This document shows positions 1-8,395 of a stretch of DNA of 14,860 nt, in pieces. Positions within the stretch are counted from its first letter, which is position 1; each line of letters opens with the position of its first letter. The notes under the pieces are model-generated. The model did not search any database. It worked only from the letters and a program-made list of their open reading frames with translations, and was not told the origin of the DNA. This DNA is from Stephanodiscus triporus (Eukaryota > Bacillariophyta > Thalassiosirophyceae > Thalassiosirales > Thalassiosiraceae), in the NCBI GenBank assembly GCA_036939755.1, contig JALLAZ010000489.1:1-14860 (forward strand), in the 5' to 3' direction. The position numbers and the translations under genes were made by a program.

Positions 1-21
1 GCACAAGAAAATAAAAAAGGC

Positions 22-55
22 AAATTTAGACCAAATTTTCAGCGAGTCTAAATTT
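22..55. repeat. Short perfect inverted repeat (hairpin)
   Basis: Two 10-base arms, AAATTTAGAC at 22-31 and its exact reverse complement at 46-55, flank a 14-base loop. It lies about 215 bp upstream of the DUF445 gene start in AT-rich sequence. It could be a terminator or 3' end signal of a gene outside the window, a fragment of a small inverted-repeat element, or chance. Nothing else in bases 1-270 looks like a gene. Confidence 0.4.
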
Positions 56-270
56 TGAACTATCGCTCACAAAAACCAAAAATGAATTACGGCAGCCACC
101 CAGTATCTAGAGTACTTATCTACGGGGATACGGTAACATCGTTTCACTTCAATGTGGCACATCATAAAAATCAACTCACACTCACACACTCCAGACCGAC
201 TCAAGCAACGCCCCCCCCCAGCCAAGCAAATGGCAATCACAACAACCGAAGGGATAGACCAGTGTAGAAA

Positions 271-2008
271 ATGATAATACGGTGCGGCAGTAAACGGCAG
301 GCCCTTGGCATAAGGCGCAGCCGATTTGCCATGGTAATATTCGCCTTCTTGTCCCTTGGCGTCGTGCCATCACATGCCCTCGTCCATCCCGGCCGACCAA
401 ACATTATTGCACCGCGGTGGACTCCGTCCTCTCGTCGTGTCTCAAGGAAAGGGATCCCTTTTGTTCCGTCAAGTCTTAAACGTGATAACCAAAAATCGAC
501 TAGTACAAGATCCATAATATGTTTAGTAACAACTATGACTGATGGAGACGATGATTTCAAGGTAAGATGCTCACGCCGAAGAATCTACTTACATTTCGAC
601 GCCATTTCTCTTTTATGCGTAAAATATTCCTCAATCCCGAATTTTATCATAGGAGAAAAGGTTGCTCCGTTGTCCAGAGTTCATTAAATCGGCGATCAAC
701 AAATTCAAATCCCGACCGTCCGCCTACCTCCTCATTCCTGCCGTCGCCGCATTCGTCGGCTGGTTCACGAATTATCTAGCGGTACAAATGATATTCTATC
801 CTATCCAATACCGCGGAATATCGCTTTGGCGTTGGGATGAACAACCGCTTGGCCTAATCGGATGGCAGGGAATCGTACCGTGTAAAACGAGAGCCATGTC
901 TGATACGATGGTGAACATGGTGACGACGCAGTTGTTGAATATAGAGGAAGTGTTTCGGAGGTTGGATCCCGCTGTGGTGGCAACTTTATTGGGCCCGGAA
1001 GTGCCGAAACTGCTAGAGAGTATCGCGGCAGATGCTCTTCCACCATCTGGCTTTGCGCCAAAGTTATTCAGGGCTTTCTTCTTTGCATTGCCGGGGAGGG
1101 CAATATCCACCATGGCAGGTCTAAATCGCAGCTTCTTGGAGGGTTTGACTGTTGGAATGCAGGATAATATCGGTGCACTGTTGAACATCAAAAACTGTGT
1201 GATTGATCAAATGATGCAAGACAAGGCACTTCTTGGAAAATTATTTCGTAAATGCGGCCAGAAGGAGCTCGATTTTTTGACCAACAGTGGTCTTTGGTTT
1301 GGGTTTCTCCTGGGCATTATCCAAATGATCGTGGCGTTATTCTGGGAAAATCCGTGGGCGTTGAGCATCGGAGGCGCAATTGTCGGAACCGCGACGAATT
1401 GGCTCGCCCTGAAGTGGATCTTTGAGCCGGTCAATCCAACGAAAATCGGTCCCTTCACTTTGCAAGGATTATTCTTGCGCCGTCAAAATGAGGTGGCCAA
1501 GGAATTCTCCTCTTTTTTCGCGAAAAATGTGCTCACGAGCGAGAAACTGTGGCACTCGATTTTGAACGATCCAACGACGAAGCCAACATTTGACCTTCTG
1601 TTCAAGAATCATCTTAGAAAATTCACTTATTCATTAGCTGGCGGATTTGGTCTTATACCTGGCGCCAGACTGTTCAGTACATTCCTTGCTCCTCAGGCCA
1701 TTGCAAAGCTACCAAATCACTTGCATGTGCTTCACCCGTATGTAGACAAAACTCTTAGGCTGCAGGCAACCCTTCAAACGCAAATGGAACGAATGACGAG
1801 TGCTAAATTCGAACGAGTCTTACACCCCATATTTGAAGAAGACGAGTTGACGCTGATCTTGGCAGGGGGTTTCTTAGGATTTTTGGCTGGATTGATACAG
1901 CAAGGAATAGAGACCGGGTACGTATGGGAGTGGTTGAGCAAGCGGAGGGATTGGTGTAGAAGAAAGCTAGTGGGGCGAAAGGGGAGGAGTAAAGACGACA
2001 CACATTAA
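271..2008 (+). CDS. DUF445-family membrane protein, secretory/plastid-type leader, two exons
   Basis: Exons 271-561 and 653-2008 are joined across a 91-bp intron (GTAAGA...CATAG, phase 0), giving 548 residues. After the join the reading frame runs unbroken into the conserved domain. The product matches the DUF445 (YheB/YjiN-like) family, whose function is unknown, through two copies of its signature: GWFTNYLAVQMIFYP near residues 133-147 and GTATNWLALKWIFEP near 342-356. A hydrophobic stretch follows around 312-328 and another near 495-515. The N-terminus has a basic start and a hydrophobic core (MVIFAFLSLGVVPSHA, 21-36), then a basic, Ser/Thr/Pro-rich stretch, as expected for a signal peptide plus plastid transit peptide. 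The residue after the likely cleavage site is Leu rather than the usual Phe, so plastid targeting is only inferred. A second in-frame ATG at 331 would also give a good signal peptide. It is convergent with the pyruvate kinase gene. Confidence 0.85.
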
Positions 2009-2030
2009 CGATTTAATGCTGATGACATTC

Positions 2031-4082
2031 TTAAGGAACCGCACAAATCTTCATCGAGGCAAAATCCGTGGTCAACTCGTCACAAGACGTTTCTCTCGTC
2101 ACCACCACGACATTGTCTCCCTCCTGCACCATCCCAAATTGTTTCGCATACTGAATGGCCCTGGCCGGACGCTTCACGCTTGGCGTGTTCATAAGCAAAT
2201 CGTCGATGTGGATCGGATGGACTCCCCTATGCAGCATCAGCTGTCTCGCGACCTTAGCGCTGGGACAAAAAGCCAATATCGGAACATTGGGTCGGTACGC
2301 CGATATCAGTCGAGGCTACTCATAACATCGTAGGCAGATTAAGAGGAAGGGTGTTAAATAATGATAGAGAAGTCATGAACGAAAATTCAGTAAACGACCC
2401 CAATTTGAATCATGATCCAACGAACTCACCAAGACCCCATGAGAGGTCAAAACCACGATCACGGCGGCATCCCGTTCTTCCGCGGCGGTCACGGCCGCCT
2501 TGGCGATCGCGCCATCGACGCCCCTGTCCTTCCTCGCGGCCTGTCCTCCGACGAATCGATCCCTCGCGGCGAGGTTGAATTCCGGCATGGTTGTTTTCGT
2601 GAACATTTCCGCGCTAGCTATGATCTCGTTCATGGTCTGCACGACTTGCACGGGGTACTTACCCTTCGCGGTCTCCCCCGACAGCATGACGCAGTCGGCG
2701 CCGTCGTATATGGCGTTCGTGACGTCGGCGACCTCCGCGCGAGTAGGGCGGGGATTCTTCGCCATGGACTCGAGCATCTGCGTGGCGACGATGACCGGCT
2801 TCCCGGCGGCGTTGCACGCCGCGACCATCTCCTTCTGCGCGTTGGTGACCTGCTGGATGGGTATTTCGACGCCCAAGTCGCCGCGCGCGACCCTGCGTTG
2901 GGACGCGGAAGGAGCATCGGCGGGGTACGGAATGAGTACGATAAATATGCGTAATGAAAGAAAAGAGTGCGCCTCCTGCCGCCTCCGCCGCCTCTCTCAC
3001 ATGATGCCATCGCTCTCCTCCAGGATCTCGTCGAAGTTTTTCAACGCCGACACGCTCTCGATCTTGCTAATTAGCAACGGGAGGGGATTGTCCTTCTTCC
3101 ACAGTCCCTCCGCCTCGAGCTCCCTCGCGCACCTCTCCATGTACGATCGTATCTCTCGCACCCCCCCGGGACTCTGTATGAACGACGCCGCGACGTAGTC
3201 TACGTCCTTCGTCATGCCGTAGCGTATGTCGACCATGTCCTTCGCGCTCATGGCGGGGAGGTCGGTCGTGGCGCCCGGGAGGTTGACCCCCGCCCGCGAA
3301 CGCAGCTCGCCGGAATTGTCCGCCACGCATACGACGGATCCGCGATCGACGTCGGCCTCCACCGACGTCACGGTGAGCGTGATGGCCCCGTCGTCGAGCA
3401 GCACCTTCATCCCCGGTGCGAGGCATTTGTTCAGGCCCGGATAATCGATGTAAAGGTCGCTCGACGTGCAGCTAGTCGCGTAGTCCTCCGACGTGCGAAG
3501 GGTGACGACGCTCCCCGCCTCGATGTTCACGTTCTTGTGACCGGTGTCGTCGCCCGCGAGCTTTCCCATGCGCACCTCCGGACCGCGCGTGTCGAGCAGC
3601 ACCGCGCGGACGTTCTTGTGCACGAGCGACTCGCCCGTGGACGTCTCGGTCTCGGCCCCGTCCACGGCCCCGTCCGTCGAGGAGAAGACGCTGTGCCGTC
3701 CCTTGCACGCGCGCAGGTTGGCCATGCGCAGCTCCACCTCCTCGACGGTCGCGTGGCTGAAGTTCAGCCTCATGACGCGCATGCCCGACCTCACGATCTC
3801 CTGCAGGACCGGACGCTGTTCGGACGTAGGTCCGATGGTCGCGACGATCTTGGAAAGTTGGGGATTCCACTTCTTCGACGGCGCGTAGTCCCACGAGTGC
3901 TGGTACGACATGAGATTGCGAGGATCGGGCAGGTCGAAGCTCGATCGGGAGCTGAATCCCGCCGCTAGGGACGACGACGTCCACGACGACGACGACGACG
4001 ACGACGCTGCGGCAGTCGGTGTCGATCGAGCGGAGGCGCGGATGGCGGTGGCTCCGCCGCGTAGTGTTCGGCGGGCAAGCAT
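2031..4082 (-). CDS. Pyruvate kinase, mitochondrial-type leader, three exons
   Basis: Exons 4082-3001, 2892-2430 and 2315-2031, with introns of 108 and 114 bp (GTGAGA...GCAG and GTGAGT...GTAG), give 609 residues. The enzyme converts phosphoenolpyruvate and ADP to pyruvate and ATP. Visible motifs are RLNFSH (105-110), [11 protein letters not shown] (163-173), catalytic-Lys ISKIES (338-343), [13 protein letters not shown] restored exactly across intron 1 (358-370), and VATQMLESM (396-404). The first ~45 residues are rich in Arg, Ala and Ser without acidic residues ([10 protein letters not shown]...), typical of a mitochondrial presequence; diatoms are known to run lower glycolysis partly in mitochondria. 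The C-domain lacks the usual fructose-bisphosphate loops: TSHGVL (510-515) stands where TKSGRS is common, and no GWRPGSG-like loop follows VVVVTRE near the end. An in-frame TAG nine bases upstream of the ATG fixes 4082 as the first start. Exons 1 and 2 are very GC-rich; exon 3 is not. Confidence 0.95.
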
Positions 4083-4302
4083 TGTGGCCTAGAGGTATGT
4101 GGCTTATGGGCGGATGGTGATAATGTCGTTATTGATAAATGTTATGAGTCGGTCGATGGCAGACATGCAGAGATGCAAAAAGGGGTGCATGCAATTGCAT
4201 GTGGGGTTGGAAAAAGAAAAAAGGGGGTCTTGCGGTCCACCTCCACGTGTAAAGAACCGAGAACGAGAAAGAGATAAGTAAAAAATTGAAGTACGATACC
4301 GA
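4083..4302. promoter_or_regulatory. Upstream region of pyruvate kinase, left remnant of a divergent promoter
   Basis: This 220-bp non-coding stretch separates the pyruvate kinase ATG from the transposon's left end. It contains a perfect 14-base palindrome CATGCAATTGCATG at 4188-4201 and a CACGTG box at 4244-4249, a core bound by bHLH and bZIP factors in many eukaryotes. Either could be a control site for the minus-strand pyruvate kinase or, before the insertion, for both flanking genes. Function is inferred from position only. Confidence 0.4.
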
Positions 4303-4344
4303 AGTGGTTGTATCTACGGCAACTTTTTTTTCTGACCGCCCGCA
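4303..4344 (+). repeat. Left terminal inverted repeat of the transposon
   Basis: This pairs with 8175-8210. The outer 10 bases AGTGGTTGTA and the inner TGACCGCCCGC are identical in both ends. Between them the left copy has four extra bases (TCTA) and a slightly different spacer before an eight-base T-run. Confidence 0.75.
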
Positions 4345-4411
4345 TTTCTGACCGCTGTGACGTCATCTCAGCGATCGCTTGCGGCCGGTCAGAAAAATCT
4401 GCGGGCGGTCA
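4333..4411. repeat. Outer subterminal hairpin with nested palindromes
   Basis: TGACCGCCCGCA at 4333-4344 is answered by its exact reverse complement at 4400-4411, and a shorter CTGACCGC at 4348-4355 by GCGGCCGGTCAG at 4381-4392. The interior holds two further palindromes: TGACGTCA (4358-4365, a full cAMP-response-type element) and AGCGATCGCT (4370-4379). These are probable transposase or accessory-protein binding sites and part of the accessory gene's promoter; the role is inferred. Confidence 0.7.
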
Positions 4412-4427
4412 ATTCAGAAAAAGGCCA

Positions 4428-4475
4428 TTGACCGCCCGCATAATCTTCCAGCTGGAACATTATGCGGGCGGTCAA
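4428..4475. repeat. Inner subterminal 48-bp near-perfect palindrome
   Basis: Seventeen-base arms TTGACCGCCCGCATAAT (4428-4444) and the exact reverse complement (4459-4475) enclose a 12-base palindrome TTCCAGCTGGAA (4446-4457). The only mispair is C4445 opposite C4458. It contains two more copies of the terminal motif, in opposite orientation, about 130 bp upstream of the accessory gene ATG. Confidence 0.85.
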
Positions 4476-4603
4476 GAATTTCGCTTTCTACCACGGATTT
4501 AGTACATGGCCTCGTAGAATCTCTCTGGCCGCACTTTTGACCTGGCATCATTTCCTCCCCATTGCTTAGAGCTCGTCATTGTATTATTAACCACTCTTTG
4601 AGC

Positions 4604-6248
4604 ATGGATAATCCCCCTTTGTCTCCTGGCTTGAACGGCAAGAGCCGTACTGATGCCATTTGCCTTGATGACGGGTTGAGTGATGATGGTGAGTTTGATG
4701 CATCTGCGGCAGCAGTTGCAGCAGCGGCAGCCGCGGCCGCAACAACGATGGCGATGCCAGAGCCTCCCGCAGGGGCAGCAATTACCGCGCGGACTGTCCA
4801 CGTCGTCGTCCCCGACGTCGCCGGGGGGCAACGGGGGAGGAGGGGGGGCCGACGGCGGCGATGGCGGCGGCGGCGGCGTCGAAGGCGTCGCGAGGAGGAA
4901 CGACGGCGATGACAACGGGAGGGGGAGGGGCGTCGTCCGCGGTGGGGGGGGAGGGGGGGAAGGGAGGGGGGCGGCCGGGGCCGGGGGGTTGGGGGGGACC
5001 TCATCGCGGAGCTCTTTAACAGGAGGAGGGGGGGGATCGATGGCAGGAGGAGGTGGAGGATCGGGGGGGACGATCGTCACGGGGGGCGCAGGTGTTTCGT
5101 GTGCACTTGCTCATCGTATTGTGTTTTGATGTCACTTTCCTGCGGCGAATCTACAGGTTTGGAGGAAGTTGGGGGAGACAGTCTCATTGACCTTGCCAGC
5201 GGGCGTGAAAAAATCGCCAACAAGCTCAGGACTTTTCCTGGTCCCGAGACGATCGGGAAACCAGAGCATGAAACCGTCCGTGATCTTCTTACGGCCAAAG
5301 TTGAGCGTCGCAGCCTCCATACGGTCAACGAAAAGAAGCCAAGCAAGGAGCAGTGGACGGCCTTCTACAACAAGTCGTTTGCTCCTGACGGTCTCTTGTT
5401 CAACGTGTTCCGTCCATACCAAAAAGAATCTGTACGAAAATTCAGGAGTGTTATTTTCCGGGGCATTGAGCTTGATGCGGAGAGGTATGAAGCCGAGGTC
5501 GAACTTGGTGCCAAGCCTGAAGATTTGCCCGAAGTGCAGCGCCGTGCCTTCAAGTTGAACAAGGAGAAAAATGCTGCGAAGGAAGCGTATGAGGCGGGGA
5601 AGGCAGCGGAGAAGGAGAAGGCAGTGAGGGTGCGCTCAGAGAATGAGCATGTCAAGGTGAGCTTGGGATTGCGGAACGGTAGAGCTGCGACCCCCTCTCC
5701 AGCAAATGCTCCCACCGCAGCTGTCAACCCTGCTTCTCTTTTGGGAAGACAGCCAGGTGAGTAATTTTGTTTCTAATTACTATTACACGCTACTGCTAAT
5801 TCTCTTTGATGTCTATTCTCTGGCGACTGTCGTGACAGGAACCGCTGACACAGAAGAGCGGATTGACCGTTCTAACAGTGAACGCGCAGGTGCGGCTGGA
5901 GCCGCTTCGGGAGTGTCAGTCACGCACCATGCTGGAGGGAAGAAGAAGAAGGCAAGGAATGTTGACGCCCAGGGTATGGTGGATGAGCTTGTCAGTTCTG
6001 TTGGTAATGTGGACAAGGAGCTTACGGAGGCGATCAAAGCTGCGACCGCTGTTACATCTGTTGCCGTCGAGTCTCCTGATTCGAAGAGGTCGAGGAAGTC
6101 GGCCAACCTTTCGGAGGAGATCAAGAAGCTGATGAGCGAGAGGAGCATGGAAAGTGATCCAGCGGAGATTGCAAAACTCACGAAGAAGATTGCGAGGAAG
6201 CGTAAGCAGCGTGATGAAATTGACGGCGACAGCGAGGAGAATGAATGA
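4604..6248 (+). CDS. Transposon accessory protein (putative nuclear DNA-binding helper), three exons
   Basis: Proposed exons 4604-4688, 5157-5756 and 5839-6248 give 364 residues. Intron 2 (82 bp, GTGAGT...GACAG) is well supported. Intron 1 (468 bp, GTGAGT...CTACAG) is supported by frame and by continuous acidic sequence across the join (LSDD-G-LEEV), but it is long and G-rich. A start at ATG 5129, skipping exon 1, is the alternative. I do not recognise the family. A compact region around residues 50-145 (with PSKEQWTAFYNKSF and FNVFRPYQKESVRKF) is the likely functional domain. A charged coil-prone segment follows (150-195), then basic clusters GGKKKKARN (261-269), SKRSRKS (310-316) and KKIARKRKQR (344-353) that look like nuclear localisation signals, and an acidic tail. 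Its place opposite the transposase suggests the DNA-binding/nuclear-import role of Harbinger Myb-like proteins, but no clear Myb tryptophan pattern is visible. Confidence 0.65.
4689..5156 (+). other. Proposed long G-rich intron of the accessory gene
   Basis: GTGAGT at 4689 and CTACAG ending at 5156 bound a 468-base stretch. It begins with GCA/GCG repeats and turns into long runs of G between about 4830 and 5095, many of 5-8 consecutive G on the coding strand. Reading through it gives only Arg-rich, Gly-rich or (antisense) Pro-rich low-complexity sequence in every frame, which argues for non-coding sequence. It has clear G-quadruplex potential in DNA and in the pre-mRNA. Confidence 0.5.
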
Positions 6249-6372
6249 GCATGCTGTCTTTCATATTTTTTTTATAGTGTATTCCACATTGCAATAGTAT
6301 CATCGATCATAGTCTGATAATAATACACTACTAATATTACATTACATCGATCATATTATTGTCATTTTAGTC

Positions 6373-7948
6373 TTAGAAGTCTAGATTCAAATAGTCCTCA
6401 ACTTTTGGCGGAGGACAGTCAAACTTTGTGTAACTTGAGGCATGGTTGCCGTTGAAACACACATAAATATTTGCAAGCAAATAACCAACTCTCGACAGTT
6501 CCGGAATAAATGAATCACTCTGATCAAGTTTGAATTGCTCCGGACGCTTGAACAAATGAAAAATATTCTCCGCCATTCCGTAGCTATGTTCAATCACCTG
6601 ACGCGCAGTTTTCAGTCTATTGTTGCATAATTTCTGCGCGTCTGACAACTCATGTCCAGCAAGTAATGGCTGGTAGTAACTCCGGATGCCTAGAGAACAA
6701 AGAAAACAACAATAATTAGATCGATAATTAATTAAAGGAAACAATTGACTTACGTTCCAAATAATTTGCACTGTAGGCGCTGTCGCCGAATGCATAGTAT
6801 TGTTCGTCTTGGCCCGCCTGAAGTGCCACCAGAAAAGTGTCAAGCTGACTCATTTGCAATACCCCGCCGGTGTCATGATTTCGCGCTGAGGTTGGACCGA
6901 AGAGGGTACTGATGCCATTAGGCAATTCCACAGTCTCGACCTTTATACCATGATATTTTTTGAATCCAGTGTACACAGCTCTCTGAAATTCGTCTTGAAA
7001 CTCTTTGCGAGGTGCGCCGACGTAGTTACCGTCAGGTCCAGACCGTGGGCGGCAGACCTTTTCGATTGAGCAATCAATGAAGCCGAAAAGAGGGAGCGGG
7101 CAGTAATTCAGACCAGCGTGCTCGTCCGTAGAGCCGTCGTGGTTGTGTCGTTCGAAGTCTTGTTGCATATATGTGGAGATAGCTTCATAAAACTGCCCAA
7201 ACTGTGGGAGGAAGTCGACCAGCTTCTCATGCGACAGAGTCCGCTGATACCGCGTGTCGACGTAGCGCACTATCCAGCGAAATCCAAAGCTCCAGCGGGA
7301 AGCATTCCCTCCAAAAAGGGACCGGCACAATTTCTTGTTGTCGTCTCCAGTCCTGCACCTCGTCATCATAAACATGAACAATTCCTCCGGATAAAAGTGG
7401 TAGTACCTGGAAGCGGTGGGAACAGGAATAATGCCGACATGTGGCTCCTGGTTGGCTACTTCCTCTAGACCAAATAACTGGTAGGTCTTTCGTAGCTGAT
7501 CACGCCTGAATCCTGTGTTCTCGTAGTTTTCCTGCTCCGACCAGGAATCGATGCTAACGTACTGCCTCTCGATGCGATGCGGTTGATGGTCTTCCTCTTC
7601 GTCGATGGGAATGTCGAACCATTTGGCGTCGAGACGGAATAACTGCCGAAACAGAGCAGAATATGCTAAGTACCGTGCAAGTTGGATACGGACGATGTTC
7701 GCAAGTGCTGCCGCCTGAGCATCGCGGCCTGTTCTGCGAAAGATACGCACAAGAACGAGCAATGCCGGGAGCACCCGCTTCGACAAATGTGTGGCTGATA
7801 GCGAGCGGACGACGGCTTTCTGAAGCTTGTCACGGACGCCGACCTCAGCGTGACTGAGGTGCATCACACGTCCGTAGGAGCTGGTGACGTTCTTAGCCTT
7901 CCGACGAATGCGACCGGTAAGTGGGCGGCGCTTTGCTTGTGTTCCCAT
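6373..7948 (-). CDS. PIF/Harbinger-type DDE transposase, two exons
   Basis: Exons 7948-6754 and 6689-6373 joined across a 64-bp intron (GTAAGT...CTCTAG) give 503 residues, within the usual range for this family. It should cut and join DNA at the element's ends. The DDE_Tnp_4-type triad is visible: Asp292 in LFGFIDCSIE, Asp389 in YYAFGDSAYS and Glu432 in ARQVIEHSYG, the last placed by splicing (ER then IRSYYQP). A conserved-looking SARNHD lies at 355-359, between the first two, as in PIF transposases. The N-terminal ~130 residues are basic (KRRPLTGRIRRKAK) and may bind DNA or direct nuclear import. The gene reads inward from the right end, with 262 bp between ATG and element edge to hold its promoter. 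No frameshift or stop breaks it. Confidence 0.88.
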
Positions 7949-8076
7949 ATCGAAGAGAGGGAGGACGATGCTGATGCGGACGTTGAGGGAGGTGCGCGGA
8001 AGAAGAAGAATGACGAAGGGATTTCGCGGCTGGAAGCGGAAATGGATCTGGCGGGAAGCAAGAAAGAAGAATCTTC

Positions 8077-8136
8077 CGGGCGGTCAAATTCAGACAGCGT
8101 ACAACCTCTTTTTCTGGCACCCTTTGACCGCCCGCA
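8077..8136. repeat. Right subterminal copies of the terminal motif
   Basis: Reverse-oriented CGGGCGGTCA at 8077-8086 and forward TGACCGCCCGCA at 8125-8136 form an inverted pair inside the right end. With the copy at 8175-8185 the right end has three copies in alternating orientation, against four full copies at the left end (4333, 4400, 4429 and 4463). Confidence 0.75.
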
Positions 8137-8174
8137 ACAATGGACGGCGATAGACAAAATGTCGCTAAACTCAA

Positions 8175-8210
8175 GCGGGCGGTCAAAAAAAAAATTACCG
8201 TACAACCACT
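8175..8210 (-). repeat. Right terminal inverted repeat of the transposon
   Basis: Read on the minus strand from 8210 it begins AGTGGTTGTACGGTAA, followed by a nine-base T-run and TGACCGCCCGC, mirroring 4303-4344. Confidence 0.75.
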
Positions 8211-8395
8211 CTATTATCTTCTCTCTACGTATTTTATTATTTTATGGTGCGTTTTTTCTTTTCTCAAATCACAGAGTCAAAGAAAAAATGGCGAAGATCG
8301 CTGCGTAAGCCGCCGCGTCCCGAGAGGGCGCCAATACCGCCCAGGAGATACTACAGGAGAGAGGGAGAGAGTAGTGGCAGGGGGCACGATCATCA
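8211..8395 (+). promoter_or_regulatory. Upstream region of the EXS gene, right remnant of the split promoter
   Basis: These 185 bp lie between the transposon end and the EXS ATG. The first ~60 bases are AT-rich (TATTTTATTATTTTATG around 8230) and could hold a core promoter; the rest is GC-rich with GAGAGA-type repeats near 8350-8372. No specific factor site is recognised. Confidence 0.35.

Larger units (their letters stand above)
4303..8210. mobile_element. PIF/Harbinger-like DNA transposon, apparently intact
   Basis: The ends are related inverted repeats. Left: AGTGGTTGTA, a 4-base insert, CGGCAAC, a T-run, then TGACCGCCCGCA (4303-4344). Right, read inward from 8210: AGTGGTTGTA, CGGTAA, a T-run, then TGACCGCCCGC. 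Inside lie a DDE transposase on the minus strand and an accessory nuclear protein on the plus strand, converging with 124 bp between their stops. This two-gene layout is the known PIF/Harbinger plan (DDE transposase plus a DNA-binding helper, often Myb-like). Both coding sequences are open after splicing, so the copy may be recent or active. No clear TWA target duplication is seen (flanks CGA and CTA at the chosen ends), so the exact ends are uncertain by several bases. Confidence 0.85.

Noticed and set aside
3537..3968. Open frames on the plus strand and other minus frames across 3000-4000
   Set aside because: They are shadows of the GC-rich pyruvate kinase exon, whose frame is fixed by catalytic motifs.
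4562..4912. Read-through of accessory exon 1 into an Ala- then Arg-rich tail
   Set aside because: The sequence degenerates into low complexity right after a consensus GTGAGT donor, and splicing to 5157 gives a better protein.
4499..5080. Long Pro-rich open frame on the minus strand
   Set aside because: It is the mirror of the poly-G stretch; composition alone explains the lack of stops, and there is no domain.
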